Part shown: positions 24,224 through 32,300 of the stretch, piece after piece
Layout of the letters: each line of letters starts with the position of its first letter
Position numbering within the stretch: position 1 is the stretch's first letter
Assembly (NCBI GenBank): GCA_022867625.1
Contig: JALIFM010000009.1
Span: 1 to 64,000 of the forward strand
Reading direction: 5' to 3'
Length of the DNA stretch: 64,000 nucleotides
Source: Lachnospiraceae bacterium NSJ-143
Lineage (GTDB): Bacteria > Bacillota > Clostridia > Lachnospirales > Anaerotignaceae
Notes under the pieces: model-generated
The model's database searches: none
What the model saw: the letters and a program-made list of their open reading frames with translations, nothing else
Told to the model about the DNA's origin: nothing
Position numbers and translations under genes: made by a program

Positions 24224-25485
24224 TGAGTTTACTTTTGTTTGGCGTATTTCTTTTATGTCTTGCCATAGGTGTTCCAATAGCCTTCGCTATAGCGCTCGCG
24301 GCTGTCGCGGTGCTGATAAAGGGCAACGTTGAAATGCTTGTAGTAGTTCAGCGTATGTTTGCAGCTACCGACTCGTTTCCGCTTATAGCAGTTCCATTTT
24401 TCATATTTGCGGGTGACCTTCTCGCAAGAGGTGCAATATCAAAACGTCTTGTAGCATTTTCCGAGTCAATACTTGGTAATATTAAAGGCGGTTTATCAAT
24501 AGTTTCAGTTATATCAGGCATGTTTTTCGCAGCCATATCAGGAAGCGGTGCCGCAACAACAGCTGCAGTAGGCGCAACCCTCATACCTGAGCTCAAAAAA
24601 AGAGGCTATAACGAAGAATCTGCCGCTGCCCTCATTGCTGCTGCCGGAACCATTGGCGTTGTTATACCACCATCTGTTCCTATGGTTCTTTACGCTGTTA
24701 TAGCTGACCAGAGCGTAACCCAGCTTTTTAGAAACGGTTTTATACCTGGAATACTTATGGGCGGCGTACTTATAGTTATTGCTATAAGGCAGGCATATGT
24801 AAGAAACTATCCAAAGGGAACAAAATTTGAGATTAAAAATGTATTATTGACATTCAGCAAATCAATTTGGGGTCTCCTTATGCCTCTTATTATTTTAGGC
24901 GGTATATTCTCGGGATATTTTACTCCATCTGAGGCTGCCGTAATAGCTGTTGTGTATGCACTTCTTGTTTCATTCTTTATTTACAGGGACCTCAACTTTA
25001 AAAGCCTGTACGAAATAATGGTAGGAAGCTGCAAGACATCAGCGATTATTATGATTATTATAGCGTGCAGTGGTGCGTTTGGCTGGGTTCTTGCCAACTG
25101 GAAGATACCAGAACAAATCGCTACCATAGTACTCTCAGTATCCTCAAATAAATTTGTTATTATGTTCCTTATCTCTGTCATTGTTCTTATAGCAGGCGTA
25201 TTTATGGAGACATCATCAGCTGTAATTATTCTTACTCCTGTATTTTTGCCTCTTGTGAGAGCTCTTAACATTAACCTTGTTCATTTCGGCATATTATTTA
25301 CTGTTGGAATAGCTATAGGAATGATAACGCCTCCTGTGGCGATAAACCTCTTTGTAGCATCAAGCATAACCGGTATGCCTATAGAAAAAATTTCAAGGTC
25401 TGTTATACCATACCTGCTGGGACTTATAGCCGTATTCTTTATCATTGTTTATGCACCTATATTCTTCCCTTGGCTGGTAATATAA
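24223..25485 (+). CDS. dctM: TRAP transporter large permease (DctM family)
   Basis: 420 residues, about 12 membrane segments, with the DctM signatures AVPFFIFAGDLLARG, SGSGAATTAAVGATLIPEL, GVVIPPSVPMVLYA, FSGYFTPSEAAVIAVVYAL and METSSAVIILTPVFLP. It forms the Na+-coupled transport path with DctQ. It completes the operon ilvD-like, dctP, dctQ, dctM and is followed by a strong terminator. Confidence 0.94.
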   Translation: MSLLLFGVFLLCLAIGVPIAFAIALAAVAVLIKGNVEMLVVVQRMFAATDSFPLIAVPFFIFAGDLLARGAISKRLVAFSESILGNIKGGLSIVSVISGMFFAAISGSGAATTAAVGATLIPELKKRGYNEESAAALIAAAGTIGVVIPPSVPMVLYAVIADQSVTQLFRNGFIPGILMGGVLIVIAIRQAYVRNYPKGTKFEIKNVLLTFSKSIWGLLMPLIILGGIFSGYFTPSEAAVIAVVYALLVSFFIYRDLNFKSLYEIMVGSCKTSAIIMIIIACSGAFGWVLANWKIPEQIATIVLSVSSNKFVIMFLISVIVLIAGVFMETSSAVIILTPVFLPLVRALNINLVHFGILFTVGIAIGMITPPVAINLFVASSITGMPIEKISRSVIPYLLGLIAVFFIIVYAPIFFPWLVI

Positions 25486-25505
25486 ATTCGTAACACTGTT
25501 TATTA

Positions 25506-25540
25506 AAAGCTCGCTGCCTTAGATTAATGCAGTGAGCTTT
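25506..25540 (+). terminator. terminator of the IlvD-TRAP operon
   Basis: AAAGCTCGCTGC (25506-25517) pairs with GCAGTGAGCTTT (25529-25540; one G-U pair); ATTTTTG follows. Confidence 0.75.
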
Positions 25541-25890
25541 ATTTTTGATAATATTAATATTTTGTCAGGCCAGATATCAGCTTACTGCCCTTCCAAGTGT
25601 AATTGCGTCAATGACTCTTATTTTTAAAAACGGTACAACCGTCCATTTCCGACAGTCTTCACAACTTACCCATCGGCATCTGTCTTACGGTTTATAAATT
25701 TATCTTCAATCAAAAAACCTTATTCCGTTTTTCAGAGCCTGTATGATTTTATTTAAACTGATACTTACACACTCTAAAACACATTTATTACCAACAAAAA
25801 AAGCAGACATGCGTTGTTATATTAATAAAGAGTATTAAATAAAACAAAATTAAACTATTAAAAACATTTAAATTAATGTATAATTGTTGT
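25541..25890. other. intergenic stretch with no convincing gene
   Basis: AT-rich sequence between the TRAP terminator and the EIIC-EAL gene. The minus strand has a short cysteine-rich frame (about 25577-25690) without a start codon, which might be a gene fragment. TATAAT boxes near 25879-25894 may serve the EIIC-EAL gene, but no good -35 box precedes them. Confidence 0.4.
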
Positions 25891-25920
25891 GTATAATCTT
25901 TTGGGGAGAGGTGTAATGGC

Positions 25921-27999
25921 TTGTATAAAAAACTTCTTAAAATAACATATATCTTAGAAAGAAGCACTATCTTCATGTCAATCAGAAAAGGGCTTCTTAT
26001 GCTTATTCCCCTTCTTGTTGTAGGTTCTGCTGCACTTACACTTAAAAGTCTCCCTTTACCAGCAGTTAACGCTTTTATAGAGGCGGCAGCTGGCGGTACG
26101 GTTTTAGACATATTAAATTTGATATATGACGCAACATTCGGGATAATGTCAATATGCCTGCTTGTCTGTATAAGTTATTCTTATGCCTCTACATTCAACG
26201 ACATGGATGACGTATTCAGGATGATGTCTGTTATTGCATCCCTTGGCTGTTTTATAGCTTTTTTCAGTGAAGCTGGCGGCACATTCACATTTGCCAATTT
26301 TGGGGCAATCGGTATGTTTCCAGCTATGCTGTGCGCAATTCTTGCCACAGCTATTTTTCGTGTTTTTGTCAGGCATCTGCCAAAAATATTTCATTCATAT
26401 ACAAACAGTGTTGACAGAAAATTCCATACCGGAATTTCGATGATAACTCCTCTTTTTTGCTGTATATTTATTTTTGCCCTGTTAAGCCGTATAATACAAA
26501 TCTTCAGCGGCACAGGAAATCTTAATGAACTGTTTTCTGTAATTATAGTCAGACTTTTCAACAACATGTCCGGTGAGCTTATACGCGGTATAACATTTGT
26601 AGTAATACTTGATGCTCTATGGTTTTTTGGCATGCACGGCGGCAACATAATGGAACAGGTTGCACAGTCATATTTTGTCCCTGCTACATCTGACCCGAAT
26701 ATTATTATCGGCAAGAGCTTTCTGGATAACTTTGCACTTACAGGAGGCTGCGGTACTACTATCTGCCTTACTATAGCACTGATTGTTTTTTCCAAAAACA
26801 TAAACAACAAAAAGCTTGGCATGTCTTCTGCGCCTTTCGCTCTGTTTAACATGAATGAGCTTCTTGTATTCGGTCTACCGGTTGTTTTAAACCCGATACT
26901 GCTTATACCATTTATGCTGACACCAATAATCTCCCTGTGCATAGCATATTTTGCCACAGCTATTGGCTTTCTGCCAGTTGTAACAAGGTCTGTTACATGG
27001 ACAACTCCCGTGCTGTTCAGCGGGTTTGCGGCCTCTGACTCTGTTAGGGGTATGGTCGTACAGCTCATTATACTTGTTGTCGGAACAGCGGTATATGCCC
27101 CGTTTATCAGGCTATGGGAAAACATACAGGAAAATCATGAACAGATGATGCTGGAGGAGCTTTCAAAATGCTTCTGGAATAATCAGAAATTAAAGACAGA
27201 TGAAAGCTACCTAGAAAGAACTGACAGCATAGGCATAATGGCAAAGACTTTGGCAACACAGCTCAGGGAAGATATACGTCAGAACGATATACCCGTATTT
27301 TTTCAGCCGCAGGTTGATAATAATGGAAAAATAATTGGGGCCGAATCGTTGCTCAGGTGGAGCTACCACGGCTTTCCTATCTCTCCGCCTATAGCTGTGG
27401 CACTTGCAAAAGAAGACGAGTTGTTTGATAAACTGACTTATTTGATACTGGAAACGGCAGCGCAAAAAACAAAGGAATTTGTCGGCATAAACGGAAATGA
27501 CTTTATTGTTTCAGTCAACGTTACCGCCCGGCAGATTGACAGTCTCGCATTTGTTGACCATGTAATTTCACTTGTGAATAAACATAATATTAATGGCTGT
27601 TTCTGTCTTGAGATAACCGAAGAAGATGCCCTTGAACGATACGAAAACATAGAGTCTCACCTGAAGCTCCTCAAAAGGTCTGGCGTAACTGCTGCTATAG
27701 ATGATTTCAGCATGGGGCATACTTCATTAAAATATTTGCAGAACAATTATTTTGATTTTGTCAAGCTTGACGGCTCGCTTGTACTCCAGCTGGCTGAAAA
27801 CCAGCGTTGTCAGGATATAGTACGTTCTATTGTTGTTTTGGGAAACAGGCTCGGCTTTACTGTTGTAGCCGAATATGTTGAAAATGAAACTATCCGTGAG
27901 CTTCTGCTTAAAACCGGTTGTCATATGTTTCAGGGCTATCTGTTCAGCCCTGCCATTCCTTCTGACAAACTGCTTTCACTTATGAAAGGTGAATATTAA
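25921..27999 (+). CDS. PTS EIIC-like membrane domain fused to a c-di-GMP phosphodiesterase (EAL)
   Basis: 692 residues. Residues ~1-405 resemble the sugar-translocating EIIC of the lactose/cellobiose family (SIRKGLLMLIPLLVVGS, WFFGMHGGNIME, FNMNELLVFGLPVVLNPILL). No EIIA or EIIB domain is present. Residues ~455-690 form an EAL domain with AESLLRW (475-477), VNVTARQ, EITEE, DDFSMGHTSL, VKLDG, AEYVENE and FQGYLFSP, so catalytic residues are largely kept. It probably binds a sugar and sets c-di-GMP turnover rather than transporting. The start is TTG 25921 behind GGGGAGAGG; the only nearby ATG (25916) is out of frame and encodes nine residues. Conserved EIIC sequence runs right up to the TTG. Confidence 0.85.
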   Translation: MYKKLLKITYILERSTIFMSIRKGLLMLIPLLVVGSAALTLKSLPLPAVNAFIEAAAGGTVLDILNLIYDATFGIMSICLLVCISYSYASTFNDMDDVFRMMSVIASLGCFIAFFSEAGGTFTFANFGAIGMFPAMLCAILATAIFRVFVRHLPKIFHSYTNSVDRKFHTGISMITPLFCCIFIFALLSRIIQIFSGTGNLNELFSVIIVRLFNNMSGELIRGITFVVILDALWFFGMHGGNIMEQVAQSYFVPATSDPNIIIGKSFLDNFALTGGCGTTICLTIALIVFSKNINNKKLGMSSAPFALFNMNELLVFGLPVVLNPILLIPFMLTPIISLCIAYFATAIGFLPVVTRSVTWTTPVLFSGFAASDSVRGMVVQLIILVVGTAVYAPFIRLWENIQENHEQMMLEELSKCFWNNQKLKTDESYLERTDSIGIMAKTLATQLREDIRQNDIPVFFQPQVDNNGKIIGAESLLRWSYHGFPISPPIAVALAKEDELFDKLTYLILETAAQKTKEFVGINGNDFIVSVNVTARQIDSLAFVDHVISLVNKHNINGCFCLEITEEDALERYENIESHLKLLKRSGVTAAIDDFSMGHTSLKYLQNNYFDFVKLDGSLVLQLAENQRCQDIVRSIVVLGNRLGFTVVAEYVENETIRELLLKTGCHMFQGYLFSPAIPSDKLLSLMKGEY

Positions 28000-28000
28000 G

Positions 28001-28049
28001 CCAGTATAATAAAGAGCCGCCTTTTGTTGGCGGCTCTTTATTATACTGG
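28001..28049 (+). terminator. long hairpin terminator after the EIIC-EAL gene
   Basis: A perfect 21-bp stem (28001-28021 with 28029-28049) containing GAGCCGCC/GGCGGCTC and a 7-base loop. The A/T-rich lower stem supplies TTTATTATA. Confidence 0.75.
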
Positions 28050-28053
28050 ACGT

Positions 28054-28083
28054 AAAAAACGGATAGGCTTAAATGCCTATCCG
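28054..28083 (-). terminator. terminator of the lipoprotein gene
   Basis: CGGATAGGC (28060-28068) pairs with GCCTATCCG (28075-28083); TTTTTT (28059-28054) follows on the minus strand. Confidence 0.8.
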
Positions 28084-28107
28084 CAATTTCTTTTTATAGT
28101 ATTCGCT

Positions 28108-28998
28108 TTACTGTTTTGCCTCAGCAGGAATCTCAAAATCAGTAATATCAGCGTTATATTTTAAGCCTTCCATATTTATAAGCATTTTGCTTACATTTAT
28201 CTGAGCTTCCTCTCCGCCAGGTATAGCACTGAAAATATTGTTGTAAAGCTTGCCCATTACATCTGTCATATCCATACTGTATTTTACAGGATAGTTTGTC
28301 TCAGAATCCAGCCATATTGAAACAGAAATATTGCCGAGGTCCTTAAACATGCTGTCAAGTGTAGCGTCATCAATCTGTCCGCCTAATGTCTGTTTCATGT
28401 TGTCCAGTGCGCCAGATGATTTTATTGTTTCCTCAAGGGCATCTCCGGTAATAATTCCGTCTATCCTAACCGCGTCCTTATCGTCAACCTTTTCTGTACC
28501 GGCATCTTTTAATTCAGTTACTCCGTCTAAGTACATATCCATGCTGTCCCTAGTATCATACTGCTCAAAAGTGTCAACAGGAACCTCCTGGCTTATCCAC
28601 TGAGTACCGTCGTACACATACATGATATATTTGCCGTCCTCTGTTTCTTCAGCATACATAGACATATCCTGACTGCCAAGCTCTCCCATATCCATGTTCA
28701 TGTCAATCTTCATCTTAAGCGGTTCTACAAATGATGTGATATTCATTGTAGAATTCATATCAAGTGTCTGCCCCTGCGATTCCATTGACATAAGCATTAT
28801 CATTTTGGCTTCCATGTTCTTAACATCAGCCATAGTTGTTCTGGCGGCTTCAACCCTTTCCTCAACAGTCATCTCTTTGTTCTGCTGAGCGCTTCCGCTT
28901 GCGCTGCCGTTTCCAGTACTGCTGTTTCCGCAGGCAGAAAATGACATTGCCAAAGCTGCGGCAAGTACTGTTGCACCTATTCTTTTTAAATACTTCAT
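28108..28998 (-). CDS. DUF6612-like surface lipoprotein
   Basis: 296 residues. A lipoprotein signal peptide with lipobox FSAC, a short Ser/Gly linker, then a beta-rich domain of the LppX/LolA-like type seen in DUF6612 proteins (MIMLMSMESQGQTLDMNSTM, YMDVYDGTQW-like strand, IWLDSETNYPVKYSMDMTDV). It is unusually rich in methionine in the N-terminal half (for example IDMNMDMGELGSQDMSMY). A role in binding a hydrophobic molecule or in the envelope is only a family-based guess. It is a single gene with its own promoter and terminator. Confidence 0.7.
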   Translation of the reverse strand: MKYLKRIGATVLAAALAMSFSACGNSSTGNGSASGSAQQNKEMTVEERVEAARTTMADVKNMEAKMIMLMSMESQGQTLDMNSTMNITSFVEPLKMKIDMNMDMGELGSQDMSMYAEETEDGKYIMYVYDGTQWISQEVPVDTFEQYDTRDSMDMYLDGVTELKDAGTEKVDDKDAVRIDGIITGDALEETIKSSGALDNMKQTLGGQIDDATLDSMFKDLGNISVSIWLDSETNYPVKYSMDMTDVMGKLYNNIFSAIPGGEEAQINVSKMLINMEGLKYNADITDFEIPAEAKQ

Positions 28999-29037
28999 AA
29001 AATTATAACCCCTTTCCTTTGGTTAAAATAATATATT

Positions 29038-29075
29038 TACAGGGAACCAGATTAGTATTAATCGCGTTCCCTGTA
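29038..29075 (-). repeat. nested hairpin in the lipoprotein leader
   Basis: TACAGGGAAC (29038-29047) pairs with GTTCCCTGTA (29066-29075), and inside it GATTA (29050-29054) pairs with TAATC (29059-29063). It lies in the 5' leader of the lipoprotein gene between its promoter and start codon. No T-run follows. It could be an RNA stabiliser, a regulator site, or the end of the convergent upstream operon's transcript. Confidence 0.5.
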
Positions 29076-29104
29076 TAATAAACTATATCAATATATTTTT
29101 CACA

Positions 29105-29133
29105 ATTATACTATATTTTCCGAATTTTGTCCT
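29105..29133 (-). promoter_or_regulatory. promoter of the lipoprotein gene
   Basis: AGGACA (29133-29128), 17-base spacer, perfect TATAAT (29110-29105). The remaining sequence to 29320 is AT-rich with nothing else recognisable. Confidence 0.5.
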
Positions 29134-29320
29134 CATTTTTTTATTAATTAATAAATAATTAAACATTCTTAAGAAATAAAATATATTTGGAAGTTACAAG
29201 AACTATACTTACCATATACTTAAAAACAAAACTGCAACCCATTTTTAAAGAAGATTACATTTTTTGCCAGCTATTTGCCATATCCCGAAAACACTTTTAT
29301 ATCGTATTCCTAGGCTATAA

Positions 29321-32300
29321 TTATTTCCTGTTTTTTACTGAGAGCAGTCTTTTTAAAGTATCTCCAAGGATATTTATGTCAATAGGCTTTGCGATATGAG
29401 CTGTCATACCGGCTTCAAGCGATTCCTGTATATCCTCTGCAAAGGCGTTTGCGGTCATAGCAATAATAGGTATCGTTTTTGCATCGGCACGATTCAACTC
29501 CCTTATCGCTCTGGTCGCTTCATAACCGTTCATGTTTGGCATTTTAATATCCATAAGGACGGCATCATATGTTCCCGGCTCAGAATCCACAAAAGCCTGC
29601 AAAGCTTTGCGTCCATCTGTTCTCACATCAGATGTTGCTCCATACATAAGCAAAATCTCACATAAAATTTCAGAATTGATAGCATTGTCCTCAGCCACAA
29701 GGAAATTTCGTCCCGCAAGCATCTGTTCATCAGCCTCAGTATTTTCCTCATTAGAGTTTTCTGTTGTCTGTAGCTTATCATTGTCTGCAATTCTGCACTC
29801 AAGCTCAAAACAGAATGTTGTCCCCTTGTTTATACGGCTTTCAACTGATATCTCTCCACCCATTAAGTCCACAAGGCCTTTTGTGATACTCAGTCCAAGG
29901 CCAGTGCCTTCGACCCTTTCTGACTTATGGTTTCTGGTAAAAGGTTCAAATATATGAGATATAAAATCCTCAGACATTCCAATACCTGTATCTTTTACAG
30001 CAAATCTGTATCTGGCATGGTTAGCCCCTTTTACAGACGGTATCTGCTCTACTAAAAAACTGATTTTTCCGCCTTCAGGTGTAAATTTAACTGCGTTTCC
30101 AAGTATATTTATACATATTTGGGTTATGCGCAGATAATCACCGTAAAAATATCTGTTGGTTATATTTCTTTCCTCAACACTAAATATCAATCCGGATTCC
30201 TTTGCCTGAGGACCCATAATAGCCGACATCTGGTCCATAAGCTCAGATATGGATATCTTCATACAATTAAGTGTAATTTTTGAACGCTCAATTTTGCTCA
30301 TATCCAGTATATCGTTTATAAGGCTAAGCAGGTGCTTTGAAGAAAGCGAAATTTTGTTCAGACAGTCCTTCACTCGAGCCTGCTCCCCTATATGCGCCTG
30401 TGCCAATGCTGTCATGCCCATAATTGCATTCATAGGTGTACGTATATCATGGCTCATTGACGATAAAAAGTCGCTCTTTGCTCTGTTTGCCTCCTCAGCA
30501 AACGACAAGGCTTTTTCCAGAGCAATTTTTGTACGGCGCTCCTCAGAAAGCATATCTGTCACATCAGCCCTAACCATACATACAGTCTTATGGTCTCTGT
30601 CTCCCCACAGCACATTTATTTGCTTGTATCTCAGCCCGTCATTTGAATAGTAAGGAAGAACAAAGTCATATCCCTCAGGCTTTTCTTCAAGCCGCTTTAA
30701 TATTACATTGAGGCTGAACTGTTCTTCATCATTGTCGTTATTGCTGAAATAGTATTCTGATAATTTTTCTACTGAGTTATCGTATCCCTCCACAATAAAC
30801 GGTGACAAGTTTTCGAGCACTGTTTTGCGCGTATAAAGTGTAAGGCGCTCCGCATTTATATTAATAAACGCCAGAAGCTCGAATGTGTAAGCTATAACAT
30901 GCAGAAGCCCCTGCTGTTCACGAACAGAATCAGTAATGTCTGTCCGAGCAAGGCATATGCGCCCCAGCCTGATATCTGTTGCCAGTATTGTAAGGGTCTT
31001 AGTCAGTACATCTCCGCACTCACCCATAATCGAATAAGAAAATGAATATGCACCGTCCTCTTTTAAATGCTCAATAATATAATCCGGATTAAGCATTTTT
31101 GCCGCATGTTCCCTGTCCTTTGACAACACCTGATTAGTAAGCATATACTCTATATGTTCTGAATGGCAGCCGTGTAGGTCTGGAATGTCATGACTGTCCT
31201 TGCCGAATGTGAGCACCGTATATTCATCTTTAAGCAAATCCACATCCAAGACAAGGTCATAGCTATCCACAGAAAGCCGGTAGAGTATTTTCTCAGAAAT
31301 TGTCTGCTCGGTAATATCCGTAACAGTAAGAATACCTGTTACATCGCCCGTATCCGGAGTTTCAACCAGTATAACCTTAAATTGGGCATAGTGGCCAAGT
31401 TTGTCTTTCGGCATTTTAATAAAGCATTTTTGAATTATCTCAGTTTCCCCGCGCTCAAATGCCGCCAGAGACGGTTCATTCAGATAAGCGCCCTTAAAGG
31501 CCTCCTGCTCATCTTTGTCTACAATAAGGCTTGCTATACCGCTGAAAAACTCATGCCTGTCAGTGCCAAACATTTTCAGCAGGTCCGAATCCGTATAATC
31601 TATAATTTCCAGAATCTTATTTTGTGTTACATTGCAGTGGCCAATCACAAGCGCGTCAGGCCCTGGTGTATGGTAGTGCTGCATAATAAGCTCATTATAC
31701 TGTTTTCTTATACGCTCCTGCTCCTCGCGTTCTTTTGTTACATCGTTATATCCGGCATAAATCCTGATTTCTCCTCTGTCGCTCTGTATAATCGAAAGCG
31801 TATTTTTTACCCATATATATCCATCATTTCCTGTTTTGAGTCTGTATACTATTTCACACTGGTTTTCACCGCTTGATATAAACTTGCTCATCTGCTGGTT
31901 TACTCTGTTCATGTCTTCCGGGTGAACACCTGCCATGGCATCTTTACAGTATAGTTTCCATGCCTCATCCACTGACATTCCAGTCATTTCCGCAAAACCG
32001 TCGGACAAAAACTCCGGAGTCATACATCCGTCTTTTTCATAGCGCACCACAGCTACACCGCCAGGAAGATGCTTGACAACCGTCTGGAAATACTGCTCCA
32101 GACGAGCCTTTTCGTTTTGTATTTTGACCTCCTCTGTGACGTCTCTGATATACTTGACATAAGCCGGAATCCCATTCCAGTCAGTCTCTCTGAAGCGGGC
32201 ATTATAAAACTTATCCATTCCAAAAGACATTTCATATTCTTTTCCATCCTGAGCTTTGCTTCCGTTTTTTATCGGGCAAAAGTCACATGGAGCGTCTTTG

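Noticed and set aside
25577-25690. short cysteine-rich minus-strand frame ending ...IDAITLGRAVS
   Set aside because: No start codon or ribosome site and too short to assign; could be a gene fragment but not supportable.
26391-27125. 244-codon minus-strand frame opposite the EIIC-EAL gene
   Set aside because: Antisense shadow of membrane-domain codons; no start context.
31190-31876. 228-codon plus-strand frame inside the giant kinase gene
   Set aside because: Antisense of conserved PAS domains; composition (His/Tyr/Phe-rich) is typical of a shadow frame.
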